Below, one piece after another: positions 54,184-63,312 of a DNA stretch of 64,000 nucleotides; position 1 is the stretch's first letter; each line of letters begins with the position of its first letter. Origin of the DNA: Alphaproteobacteria bacterium (GTDB taxonomy: Bacteria; Pseudomonadota; Alphaproteobacteria; Rhizobiales; GCA-2746425); the NCBI GenBank assembly GCA_024743215.1, contig JANSWZ010000007.1, forward strand, positions 62,001 to 126,000. Reading direction: 5' to 3'. Made by a program: the position numbers and the translations under genes. The notes under the pieces are model-generated. The model had not been told where the DNA came from. It saw only the letters and a list, made by a program, of their open reading frames with translations, and searched no databases.

Positions 54184-55362
54184 TCAATCAGCTTCAGACA
54201 CTTGCGACTCTTTCACCTTTGACAGTGCAATCTGTGTGCACAAGGGACCAAACAGTTCGAAAATCACGGTGGTTCCGATGGCGATAGCCAAAATCGATCC
54301 TGCGCGGTCTGGAAATGTGCTGGCGGCAACCAGCGCCATACCCATCGCAACACCGGCTTGCGGCATCAATGCGGCACCGATCCATCGGCTCTCAAGTCGG
54401 CCCATACCGCTGGCACGACCACCTGCCCAGCCGCCCGCAACACGTCCGATGGCACGCAAAACCACGTATGCAAGGCCAATCAGACCGATCTCCATAACGG
54501 CAGCAAATTCAAGTGATGCACCGGCGAGAATGAAAAACAACACCATGAAAGGCCATTCAATACTTTCAATTTCATGAAACGGACGGGTGTGATGGCGCGC
54601 CGTGTTGGCAATCACAGCACCGCAAATCATGGTTGACAGCAGGAAAGACGCACCAATTTCAAGCGCGAGCCCACCACATAAAAAAACAACACCAAGAGCT
54701 TCAATCATGGAGGGTTCGCCCGGCTTCAAACGCCCGGTCAAATAGGCTGCGGGCAAGCCGACCAAGAATCCCAGAACGACCGCCCCACCAATTTCTGTGA
54801 CCACATGGCTTACTACCTGAGTGGCATCACCGCCCTGAAGCGCGTGACCCGCAGCCAGCATAAGACTGAACACAATCAGGGCCCATGCATCATCTATGGC
54901 AACGGCACCCCGCAAAATTCTCGGAAAAGCCCCCTGAAGCCCTGAATTGCGCACAACATCTTCGGTTGCAGCCGGTGCTGTAGCACACGAAATACCGGCA
55001 AAGACAAGACATAGAACCGGATCAATTCCGAGCGCCCAAAGTCCCAACCCGACAATCGTGGATGTCAGGAAAACAGCCCCTAGTGATACACCCAGAATAT
55101 GCCGTCCGTCTCTTGTGATGACAGATCGCGTCAAATGGCCGCCCAGCAGAAAAGCAACCATAACCAGCGCAAATTTGGCGACCAGAGGATACCAGTCATT
55201 GGCGGCCAGAGGTATGAGGTTCAGAACTGACGGACCAGCCAATATTCCAAATGTCACAAGCAATGTAACCCTTGGAAGCCGTGTCCGCCTGCCCAGAGCA
55301 TCCAATGCCAAACCTGCCAGCAGCAGCATACCGAGCGTGATTAGAATTCTGGAATGTTCCAT
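54184..55362 (-). CDS. CPA2-type Na+(K+)/H+ antiporter
   Basis: Monovalent cation:proton antiporter of 392 residues with about twelve hydrophobic helices. A DD pair lies in the helix GAVAIDDAWALIVFSLM, and CATAPAATEDVVR precedes it. No C-terminal RCK domain. Its start is 59 bases from the P-type ATPase stop, so both are probably transcribed from the FNR-box promoter at 57405. Confidence 0.86.
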   Translation of the reverse strand: MEHSRILITLGMLLLAGLALDALGRRTRLPRVTLLVTFGILAGPSVLNLIPLAANDWYPLVAKFALVMVAFLLGGHLTRSVITRDGRHILGVSLGAVFLTSTIVGLGLWALGIDPVLCLVFAGISCATAPAATEDVVRNSGLQGAFPRILRGAVAIDDAWALIVFSLMLAAGHALQGGDATQVVSHVVTEIGGAVVLGFLVGLPAAYLTGRLKPGEPSMIEALGVVFLCGGLALEIGASFLLSTMICGAVIANTARHHTRPFHEIESIEWPFMVLFFILAGASLEFAAVMEIGLIGLAYVVLRAIGRVAGGWAGGRASGMGRLESRWIGAALMPQAGVAMGMALVAASTFPDRAGSILAIAIGTTVIFELFGPLCTQIALSKVKESQVSEAD

Positions 55363-55421
55363 AGTGTCATCTTTCGCAACGGTTTTGGTCTGACGACCTG
55401 TTAAAGTCTCTGGCAGTGATT

Positions 55422-57266
55422 TTACGCTTCGAGTGGCACCGTATTCAGAACCCTCAACGCATTCAGGATCACCGCCACATCAATCACTTCCTGCAGAACA
55501 GCGCCCTGCACCGGCGCGAGATAGCCCAGTGCGGCGGCAATCATTCCAACGAATGACAAACCAATCCCAATACCGACACTTTCCAGCGCTATGCGCCGAG
55601 ATCTGCGCGCAATTTCCAATCCGGGCAGCAACCGATCCAGTTGATCAACCAGCAGGACGACTTCCGCAGCTTCTGCCGAAGCCGCCGTACCACGTGCGCC
55701 CATGGCCACACCAACATCAGCAGCGGCCAAGGCCGGGGCATCATTCACACCGTCGCCGACCATCATCACGGGTCCATTCTTTCGCTCGCTCAGAACCAGC
55801 AGCACTTTTTGATCGGGCGTCAGGTCGGCACGCACACCGTCCAGATCAAGGCCATCAGTCACAGCCTCGGCGACTGAGAGGCGGTCACCGGTCGCAAGCA
55901 GAATACGTTTCATACCAATCCGGCGCAGACCTTTCAGAAAAGCAATTGTGCCGCCGCGCAGCGTATCTGCCATTTCGATATGCCCAACCAAACGGCCATC
56001 CACGGCCAACGCGACCATAACCGCGCCGTTTTGTTGGGCCGAGCGGGCCATCCGGGGACCATCTGCAAGGCGCATGACAAAATCCACACCGCCAACCACG
56101 ACATCATGCCCTTCAATCCTGCCGGTCATGCCTTCACCAGGGAATTCCACCAGATCGGTGGGGACCGGAAGATGCGTGCCCCTTTGCTGCGCCGACGCGA
56201 CAATGGCCTGCGCAACAGGGTGCTTTGACCCTTGATCAAGTCCAGCGGCAAAGAACAGCATCTCGTCAGGCGTCAGATCGGTCAGCGCGTCGATTGACAC
56301 GATTTTAGGCCGCCCCTCAGTCAACGTGCCCGTCTTGTCAACGATCATGGTCTCAATTCGTGCCAGAGCCTCCAGCGGCTTTGCCCCCTTGATCAGCACA
56401 CCGTAATGCGCCGCCCGTGATAGCCCCGCCACCAAAGCCACCGGTACGGCCAGAATAAGCGGGCAAGGCGTTGCAACCACAAGCACAGCGACCGCTCTGA
56501 TAGGATCGCCACTTGACCACCAGGCCAGAATTGCCATCGCCACTGTAACGGCCAGGAACAGAAGGGAATACCGATCCGCCAACCGCACCATTGGTGCTTT
56601 TGACTTTTGTGCTGCTTCCACCAGCCGCACAATTCCGGCATAGGTGCTATCGGCTGCCAGATGAGTAGCACGCAGATCAAACGTTTCGCCGGCATTGGTG
56701 GAACCGCTCATCACGGCCTGGCCTTGTTCCAGCCGGACTGGCATCGATTCACCGGTCAGCGCCGACTGATCCAGCAGCGCCCGACCGCTCTCCACCGCGC
56801 CATCCACAGGCGCAATGTCACCTTGCCGTATCAACAGCAGATCGCCGGGCGCCACATCATCCAGCGGAATGTCTTCCAAGGTGCCGTTGTGATGAATTGT
56901 TGCCGTCCGGGGAACGCGCGAAAGCAGATCGCTCATCTCCCGGCGGGCCCGCACCTCTGCGAAGCTTTCAAGAAGGGTGCCACCGGAATACATCAGCGCA
57001 ACAACGGCTGCAGCCAGTGTTTCCCCAAAAAACAGCGCGGCGGACATCGAAAGCGCTGCCACTATGTCGAGCCCAAAATCGCCTCGCTTCAGACTTCGGA
57101 TGATCTCAACGATGAGGGCTGCCAGAATCGGAATGACGCCGCCAGCCCAGACAAAATCTGCCAGATCCGAATACCCGGCTGCCCACAGGCCAATACCAGA
57201 CACAAGTCCGATAAGCGCAATGGCCAGCAAAGCTACATTCCAACGATCTGGAGACAGCAAATTCAT
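55422..57266 (-). CDS. P1B-type heavy-metal ATPase, TPC variant
   Basis: Metal-exporting ATPase of 614 residues. Actuator motif LTGESMPV, transmembrane metal site TPCPLIL, phosphorylation site DKTGTLTEG, SKHP motif GSKHPVAQA, and hinge MVGDGVNDAPALAAADVGVAMG. It has no N-terminal metal-binding CxxC domain. The transmembrane motif is TPC instead of the CPC of Cu/Zn/Cd pumps, so metal specificity cannot be stated. A perfect FNR box lies 139 bases upstream, giving a predicted 104-base leader. Confidence 0.87.
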   Translation of the reverse strand: MNLLSPDRWNVALLAIALIGLVSGIGLWAAGYSDLADFVWAGGVIPILAALIVEIIRSLKRGDFGLDIVAALSMSAALFFGETLAAAVVALMYSGGTLLESFAEVRARREMSDLLSRVPRTATIHHNGTLEDIPLDDVAPGDLLLIRQGDIAPVDGAVESGRALLDQSALTGESMPVRLEQGQAVMSGSTNAGETFDLRATHLAADSTYAGIVRLVEAAQKSKAPMVRLADRYSLLFLAVTVAMAILAWWSSGDPIRAVAVLVVATPCPLILAVPVALVAGLSRAAHYGVLIKGAKPLEALARIETMIVDKTGTLTEGRPKIVSIDALTDLTPDEMLFFAAGLDQGSKHPVAQAIVASAQQRGTHLPVPTDLVEFPGEGMTGRIEGHDVVVGGVDFVMRLADGPRMARSAQQNGAVMVALAVDGRLVGHIEMADTLRGGTIAFLKGLRRIGMKRILLATGDRLSVAEAVTDGLDLDGVRADLTPDQKVLLVLSERKNGPVMMVGDGVNDAPALAAADVGVAMGARGTAASAEAAEVVLLVDQLDRLLPGLEIARRSRRIALESVGIGIGLSFVGMIAAALGYLAPVQGAVLQEVIDVAVILNALRVLNTVPLEA

Positions 57267-57404
57267 ATTATGTGCAGCGAACTTTCATTGATCACGAACC
57301 AACAGGCCAATTTGGACATTGGCTGGATATCCCGACAGAAATGGAACTGCAGATCTTCGACCTGTTTTATGCTGCAAGTGTCTGGATAAAGCTCAGAACT
57401 GTCA

Positions 57405-57418
57405 TTGATTTTGATCAA
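57405..57418 (-). promoter_or_regulatory. Perfect FNR box upstream of the P-type ATPase gene
   Basis: TTGATTTTGATCAA, all ten specified bases match. It lies between the P-type ATPase start (57266) and the end of the next transporter operon (57482), and is the rightmost site of the island. Confidence 0.72.
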
Positions 57419-57481
57419 GAGGGGCCGAATGGCGCTTAGCTGCCATTAGCCCGGATTGATCAGGTTCCGCATCACTTTCCC

Positions 57482-57790
57482 TTAGCGGGAAGCCGTCAAA
57501 TACAGGATATAGCCATACGCAGCGGCCGAAGCCAAAAGTGCCATTACCAACAAAATGGCCACAACCCAGCCCACTCCGGTCAGCAGTTTTCGTCTGGGCG
57601 TTCCCTCTGTGCAAAAGGGCATGATGTTGAACACCAGACCACCACAGATGACCCCAAGGCACCCGACGGAAAACAGGGTCAGGGAAAATGGTTGGAATAC
57701 GAAGATCAATGACAGAATGCACAGCCCGAGAATGGCAAAACGATAATTACGTGCTTCTCGCGCGCCCATAAGCGTTGGATTGTCACTCAC
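57482..57790 (-). CDS. DUF2160/GlpU-like small membrane protein
   Basis: A 102-residue protein with three hydrophobic segments (about 16-34, 38-56, 70-96). It starts with GTG overlapping the ATPase stop (GTGA); an ATG at 57769 is an alternative. The DUF2160 family is typically encoded within glycerol-type ABC operons (GlpU position). It is the last gene of the operon. Its role in transport is not known. Confidence 0.78.
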   Translation of the reverse strand: MSDNPTLMGAREARNYRFAILGLCILSLIFVFQPFSLTLFSVGCLGVICGGLVFNIMPFCTEGTPRRKLLTGVGWVVAILLVMALLASAAAYGYILYLTASR

Positions 57791-58884
57791 ACCATATCTC
57801 CAATCCTGTTGCCATCGGCATGGAACAATCGGTAACTGCCCTGCGCAAACCGAACATGAATGGTTCCGCCTTCTTTCAAACCCTGTCGGTCAGTCACGAT
57901 GGCCCTGATCTGACCTGCCGGATGTGCAATGCGCAGCAGCGTTTCAGCGCCCATCGGCTCAATCAATTCGCAAGTTCCGGACAGAATCCCCTGCCCGCTC
58001 TCACTCTCCAGGCTTGCACTTCTTGGGCGCATTCCCAATGTCACGGCATCCCCAAGCTTAAGACCATGTCCGGGTTGCGCCAGTTCCCCGGTCAGCTCGA
58101 TGACATCCTGTCCAATTGAAACAGCTATTGCGCCACCGATTCCAGAGACAATACCGCCCACAAGGTTCATCTGCGGGGTGCCGATAAAACCGGCGACGAA
58201 AATGTTCGCAGGATTGTTGAACACATCCTGCGGCGCGCCAATCTGCTCCACTTTGCCGTCCCGCATGACTGCAATTCTGTCTCCCATGGTCATGGCTTCC
58301 AGTTGATCATGCGTGACAATCACGGTGGGACGCGACAAACCCGAAAGGACTTTTTTGATGTCGCTGCGCATCTCCTCGCGCAATTGTACATCCAGACGAC
58401 TGAGCGGCTCGTCGAACAGAAAACAATTGGGCCGGCGAATAATGCAGCGTCCGACAGCAACCCGCTGTTTTTCACCTTCCGAAAGCTGGTGGGGAAAGCG
58501 GTCCAGCACATGATCCATTTGCAGCACTTGCGCAATGTCACGCAACTTGGCCGCAATATCTGCAGTGCTGTCGCCCTCGGCATGCAGCGGATAAGCCAGA
58601 TTATCGCTCACCGTAAGGTTTGGATAAAGCGCGTAGAACTGAAAGGCCATCGCCACATTGCGCGCACGCGCAGGCAAATGGGTCATATCCTGACCACTCA
58701 AATAAATCTCACCATCTGTTGCGTTTTCAAGGCCGGCAATCATCCGCAAAGTTGTGGTTTTACCGCACCCGGATGGCCCGAGCAGGCACAGCACTTCATC
58801 ATCGGCAACATCAAATGTGACTGCATCCACTGCGGTCAGATCACCAAATTGCTTGGTTATGCTTTTCAGCGAAATTCCACTCAT
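57787..58884 (-). CDS. Glycerol-type ABC transporter ATPase C, degenerate signature
   Basis: ATPase of 365 residues. Walker A GPSGCGKT 36-43, Q82, Walker B FLFDEP with E159, H-loop H192, but signature LSEGE at 134-138 instead of LSGGE. Both ends overlap neighbours (ATGA with the upstream permease, GTGA with the DUF2160 gene). Closely similar in layout to ATPase B of the left operon. It pairs with ATPase D at 62238. Confidence 0.88.
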   Translation of the reverse strand: MSGISLKSITKQFGDLTAVDAVTFDVADDEVLCLLGPSGCGKTTTLRMIAGLENATDGEIYLSGQDMTHLPARARNVAMAFQFYALYPNLTVSDNLAYPLHAEGDSTADIAAKLRDIAQVLQMDHVLDRFPHQLSEGEKQRVAVGRCIIRRPNCFLFDEPLSRLDVQLREEMRSDIKKVLSGLSRPTVIVTHDQLEAMTMGDRIAVMRDGKVEQIGAPQDVFNNPANIFVAGFIGTPQMNLVGGIVSGIGGAIAVSIGQDVIELTGELAQPGHGLKLGDAVTLGMRPRSASLESESGQGILSGTCELIEPMGAETLLRIAHPAGQIRAIVTDRQGLKEGGTIHVRFAQGSYRLFHADGNRIGDMV

Positions 58885-59756
58885 TTGCGGATGGTCCCGA
58901 ATGTAACGCCGCGCAGCAATTGTTTTTGCAGAACAAAGGTGACGATGAAAACAGGTATCAAGAACAGGCTGACAATGGCAGACAGCAGGCCCCAGTCGAC
59001 GCCAATTTCCCCTCCGATTGTGTTGGCCATGGCCACGGGAACCGTGCGGGTATCAGAGCCGGTCAGCAACAAGGCAAACAGGAATTCATTCCAGGTCAGA
59101 ATAAGCGCAAACACCGCCGTTGCGGCCAGACCGGCCAGAACCTGGGGCAAGCAAATCCGGAAAAAGACCTTCCAGTCGTTTGATCCATCCAATCGTGCGC
59201 TATCCTCGATCTCCGGATTGAGATCATCAAAAAAGCTTTTCATCATCCAGATGGAAAACGGCAGATTGAACGCCGTATAAAGCAGAATAATGCCAATATA
59301 ACTGCCTGACAGACCGGTCACACGGAACATCAGAAAGATCGGGATGATGACCACAATAGGCGGCAACATCCGTGTTGTCAGAATGATGAACATGTAAGTG
59401 TCATTGCCCTTGAGCGGATAGCGCGAAAAAGCATAGGCAGCCAATGTTCCAATGATAAGAGCCAGAATGACGCTGCTTCCGCCGATAAAAGCTGAATTGA
59501 CAAAATACTGCACAAAGCCCGTGGCAACGGCGTCGCCCGCCTGGGTATCGCGGAAGAACACGGATTTGAAATTATCCAGGGTCGGCGTGAAAAACAGCTT
59601 TGGCGGAATGGCCAGCGCATCAGAGCGCGTCTTGAACGCAGTCAGGATCATCCACAGGACCGGGAAGAAATAGATCAACGCAATCACGCCCGTCACCAGA
59701 CTATAGAGCCACCCGGCTTGGCCCGGTTTACGGAAGGCAGCTTTACGATATGCCAT
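58881..59756 (-). CDS. Glycerol-type ABC transporter permease (MalG-like)
   Basis: Inner-membrane permease of 291 residues with six hydrophobic helices. The coupling loop reads EIEDSARLDGSNDWKVFFRI, and ATTAYAFSRY-like sequence AYAFSRYPLKG lies near 107. It lies 2 bases after the partner permease and overlaps ATPase C by ATGA. Confidence 0.88.
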   Translation of the reverse strand: MAYRKAAFRKPGQAGWLYSLVTGVIALIYFFPVLWMILTAFKTRSDALAIPPKLFFTPTLDNFKSVFFRDTQAGDAVATGFVQYFVNSAFIGGSSVILALIIGTLAAYAFSRYPLKGNDTYMFIILTTRMLPPIVVIIPIFLMFRVTGLSGSYIGIILLYTAFNLPFSIWMMKSFFDDLNPEIEDSARLDGSNDWKVFFRICLPQVLAGLAATAVFALILTWNEFLFALLLTGSDTRTVPVAMANTIGGEIGVDWGLLSAIVSLFLIPVFIVTFVLQKQLLRGVTFGTIRK

Positions 59757-59758
59757 GA

Positions 59759-60712
59759 TCAGCCCTCCTCATTGCGTCGGTTGACGATGTAAAGATAAAT
59801 GCTTGTCAGCACGATCACGACAAACAGGATCAGATAGGCCAACGCGGATGCCTGACTGGTTCTGAAGAACTGAAAGCCCAACCGGTATGCATAGATTGCA
59901 ACTGTTTCGGTAGACGCTCCGGGGCCACCGCCAGTGATCAAAAAAGACAGGTCAAACAGCTTGAATGTTTCGATCGTCCGAAACAAAAGCGCCAATAATA
60001 AAAGGCTCTTGATGTAAGGGAATGTGATTGTTCGAAAGCGCCGCCAGGGTGATGCCCGGTCAATTTCGGCAGCTTCGTAAAGGTAAGTTGGCACCGACAC
60101 CAAACCAGCCAGCACCAGCAACATGACAAAGGGTGACCACATCCATGCATCCGCGATCACAATGGCCGCAATGGAACCTGCCGGTGTGGCCAACAGGATA
60201 AACGGTTCACCGGTGAAAAGCCCAATGGCCCAACTCAACAATCCCAGCGTAGGGTCATAAAACAGCTTGAAAAAGATCGCGACGGATACAAAAGACAGCA
60301 TCATCGGCGCGAGCACCAGCATCAGCAGAATGCGGCGCAACGGAAATGTCTTGGCAAACAGCAATGCCAACAAAAATCCGAAGATCAGTTGCAGCGTTAC
60401 CGAAGCACCGACGATGATACCCGTCGTTTGAAAGCGTTCCCAGACCACCGGGTCGGTCAGAACCTTTTCGTAATTATCAAGCCCCTTGAATGAAGGGACG
60501 GTCAGCCGATTGGCGCGGTAATTGAAAAAGCTCAATCCGAAAGACCACAGAAGCGGAAAAATATTCATCACGAACAATGTGATAAGAGCAGGCGCGACCA
60601 GTAAAGGGCCGCGCCGCTCAGGCGCATTCAGCCAGGCTAACAAGCCACCAGACTTGGCAACAGATCCGGCACCAGAGACAGCACCAGCGCCAGATGTGTT
60701 GAGATCAGCCAT
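59759..60712 (-). CDS. Glycerol-type ABC transporter permease (MalF-like)
   Basis: Inner-membrane permease of 317 residues with an alanine/glycine-rich cytoplasmic N-terminus (about 30 residues). The coupling loop is YEAAEIDRASPWRRF, where the usual glycine is arginine, followed by TGGGPGASTETVAI. I chose ATG 60712, which has AAGGAG about nine bases upstream, over ATG 60733. Confidence 0.87.
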   Translation of the reverse strand: MADLNTSGAGAVSGAGSVAKSGGLLAWLNAPERRGPLLVAPALITLFVMNIFPLLWSFGLSFFNYRANRLTVPSFKGLDNYEKVLTDPVVWERFQTTGIIVGASVTLQLIFGFLLALLFAKTFPLRRILLMLVLAPMMLSFVSVAIFFKLFYDPTLGLLSWAIGLFTGEPFILLATPAGSIAAIVIADAWMWSPFVMLLVLAGLVSVPTYLYEAAEIDRASPWRRFRTITFPYIKSLLLLALLFRTIETFKLFDLSFLITGGGPGASTETVAIYAYRLGFQFFRTSQASALAYLILFVVIVLTSIYLYIVNRRNEEG

Positions 60713-60739
60713 GGCAGAACGCTCCTTCGTCATTTCAGA

Positions 60740-62212
60740 TCAATCTTCGATCCGACCGGCGTCACGCAGCAATTCATCCTGGAATGCAGCTACATTATCC
60801 AAAGCTTCCTGTGCGGAGATCTGCCCCGTGATGGCTTTGTCAAACTCTTCCTGCTGCTGTGTCAGCAACTCGAAGAATTCAGGCACGTGCCAAAGGTCTT
60901 TCTGCCACTCCAGCATCGCCTTGTGCTGCGCATTCCAGGGTGCCCAGCTTTCATAGTCCGGGTTGTTCAGAACACTGACCAGGCCGGATTGTCCGCCTGC
61001 TTTGACCGCAGCAATCTGGGTCTCTTCAGACAACCACCATTTCACCACATCAAGCGCTTCCTTGATGACTTCATCATCATTCCACGTGGTCAGAACAAAT
61101 GGTTGCCCGCCCAGATTACCGGTCCGATCAATCTTGCCGTCCCGCATATTGCCCGGCGGCACCGCAAAAGCGGCACGATCATGGACCTTGGATGTGGCCG
61201 GATCGATAACAGGTGCTCCCAAAGCAACCCAGTCAACGATGGCTGCAATTTTGCCCTGCATGAACAGGTCCTGGATTTCAAAAATACCCATCTGACCTGT
61301 TTTGGCGATGGGCGGTGCATATTCCAGCAAATCAAGGAAGCGTTGGAACCCTTCCACATTCTCTGCTGAATTCACAACGCCCAGTGCCGGGGAATTCGGC
61401 TGCGTGGTTTCATCCCAGATGCCACCACCAAATTGCCAGAAAAACGCATTGATCTGCATGGTTGAGAAATCAAGCGGTTTGGCTGCCTGATAGGCGATGC
61501 CATAAAAGTCACCATCGGCAGTCCCACTGCCAAGCTTCTCACCGCTTTTGCGGGCAAAATGCTTTCCGAAATTCTCCCAATCATCCCATGTGATGCTTTC
61601 CCAATCATCGGGATTACATGGCAGATCGCTTCCGTACGCAGCCTTGAACGTGGCATTTTCACCTTCATCACAGAACAGATCAGTTCGGTAATAAGTCACA
61701 TAGGTGTCAGGGAATTGCGGGAATCCATAGTAATTTGCATCTGGATGCGGATAACCGGTTTTCTCGATATCTGCGGCAGAGACATTCGGGTAAGTCGAAT
61801 AGCCAGAGACCAAAGCCGGGTGCAGATTGTTCATGATCGCCTGCAATTCCGCATCGGCTGCAATCAGATCATTGAGCTTCAGGAAGTGGCCACTTTCAAT
61901 GAAAGTTCCAAGCCACTGACTGTCAGAGACAATCATCTGGTATTTCTGCTCGCCGGAATTGAGCGATGCATTCACCCGATCAAAAAAGTTTGGCCATGGA
62001 ATGAAGTCAATTTCGAGCTGAACATTGTTGCCAGACGGGGCCTTGTAGGTCGCATTGGCATGTTCCTGCATAAAGCGCGTCGGACCCCAATCAGGCGCCG
62101 CCATGCGGATTGTAATATCCTTGGCCCAGGCACTTTCGGCAACCAGAAACGGGGCTGCAGTCAGAGCCAGAACCGACAGGGTTCTTTTAAGTGTCATTGG
62201 CTTATGTTCCAT
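60740..62212 (-). CDS. Glycerol-type ABC transporter binding protein
   Basis: Solute-binding protein of 490 residues with a signal peptide ending ESAWA|KD near residue 30. Start at ATG 62212 (MEHKPMTLKRTL) after GGGAGG. Its size and operon (two ATPases, two permeases, DUF2160) match the GlpV group. The ligand may be glycerol or another polyol or sugar; nothing in the sequence proves it. It is separated from the ATPase D gene by 25 bases. Confidence 0.87.
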   Translation of the reverse strand: MEHKPMTLKRTLSVLALTAAPFLVAESAWAKDITIRMAAPDWGPTRFMQEHANATYKAPSGNNVQLEIDFIPWPNFFDRVNASLNSGEQKYQMIVSDSQWLGTFIESGHFLKLNDLIAADAELQAIMNNLHPALVSGYSTYPNVSAADIEKTGYPHPDANYYGFPQFPDTYVTYYRTDLFCDEGENATFKAAYGSDLPCNPDDWESITWDDWENFGKHFARKSGEKLGSGTADGDFYGIAYQAAKPLDFSTMQINAFFWQFGGGIWDETTQPNSPALGVVNSAENVEGFQRFLDLLEYAPPIAKTGQMGIFEIQDLFMQGKIAAIVDWVALGAPVIDPATSKVHDRAAFAVPPGNMRDGKIDRTGNLGGQPFVLTTWNDDEVIKEALDVVKWWLSEETQIAAVKAGGQSGLVSVLNNPDYESWAPWNAQHKAMLEWQKDLWHVPEFFELLTQQQEEFDKAITGQISAQEALDNVAAFQDELLRDAGRIED

Positions 62213-62237
62213 CTTATCCTCCCTAAGTTGATGGCAG

Positions 62238-63311
62238 TCAGTTTTGAACGGGCGACATATCAAGGCGCAGCCCGGTCTTAGTGTCGAAGTACAAAAGGCG
62301 ATTGGCGTCGAAATTCAGCGGCAGAAGATCGCCAGGCTTTGCCTGCCCGACTTGCGCCCCTCTAAGAGCAACCTTCAGTTCATTTCCCGAAGTTTCAACA
62401 TCGACAATTTCCAGGTCACCAAGGGGTTCGGTCACAATGACCCGTCCCTGCAGAAGTGCGGTCTTGGCAGTATCCGCAACCTGAATATCAAAGGGCCTCA
62501 ACCCCAATGTGAGCGCACCCTGGGCGCGATGATCGGACGGAATTTTCGCAAATCCCAGATCAAGTTCCGCGCCGGTGCCTGTCGCTTCAATGAGATTGAT
62601 TGGCGGAGAGCCAACCAAACGCGCAACGCCAATGGAACCCGGCGTTGCATAGAGCGCATCCGGCGTTCCAATTTCAGTAATCTGGCCATTTTGCAAAACG
62701 CCAATCGTGTCGGCCATAGTCATGGCTTCCAGCTGATCGGGTGTTGCGTAGACCATGGTGATGCCGAGATCACGATGCAGCCGCTTGAACTCAGCACGCA
62801 TCTCGTCGCGCAGCTTGGCATCCAGATTGGTCAATGGCTCATCCAGCAACAACAGTTTTGGCCGTCGGATAAGCGCCCTGCCAATGGCAACACGTTGTTG
62901 CTCACCACCGGATAATTGTGTGGTTTTCCGACCCAGCGCATGGCTGATGCGCAACAGTTCTCCCATTTCCCCCACGCGAGACTTGATCTCCGCAGACGGC
63001 AGTCCAGCTTCGCGCAGCGGATAGGCAAGATTCTGTTCGGTGGACAAATGCGGATAAAGGGCAAAGGATTGAAAAACCATTGCCAGATCGCGCCCCTGAA
63101 CCGGTGCCTGTGTCACGTCTTCCCCATCGACAGATACAGTGCCACGATCCGGTCTATCCAAGCCACAGATCGTTCGCAAACAAGTTGTCTTGCCAGCCGC
63201 ACTTGGCCCAAGAAGCGCAAAGAACGCGCCCTCCGGAACATCAAAGCTCAGACCATCAAGCGCTTTCACGCGACCAAAGCTTTTCTCAAGTGATCGGCAA
63301 GACAGTTTCAC
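62238..63311 (-). CDS. Glycerol-type ABC transporter ATPase D, H-loop variant
   Basis: ATPase of 357 residues. Walker A GPSAAGKTT at 35-43, Q81, canonical signature LSGGE at 133-137, Walker B LLLDEP, but the switch histidine is proline (VYATPDQLEA, P191). I chose GTG 63311 because AGGAGG sits six bases upstream and it overlaps the UPF0261 stop; a longer TTG-started frame is unlikely. It pairs with ATPase C. Confidence 0.87.
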   Translation of the reverse strand: MKLSCRSLEKSFGRVKALDGLSFDVPEGAFFALLGPSAAGKTTCLRTICGLDRPDRGTVSVDGEDVTQAPVQGRDLAMVFQSFALYPHLSTEQNLAYPLREAGLPSAEIKSRVGEMGELLRISHALGRKTTQLSGGEQQRVAIGRALIRRPKLLLLDEPLTNLDAKLRDEMRAEFKRLHRDLGITMVYATPDQLEAMTMADTIGVLQNGQITEIGTPDALYATPGSIGVARLVGSPPINLIEATGTGAELDLGFAKIPSDHRAQGALTLGLRPFDIQVADTAKTALLQGRVIVTEPLGDLEIVDVETSGNELKVALRGAQVGQAKPGDLLPLNFDANRLLYFDTKTGLRLDMSPVQN

Positions 63312-63312
63312 A

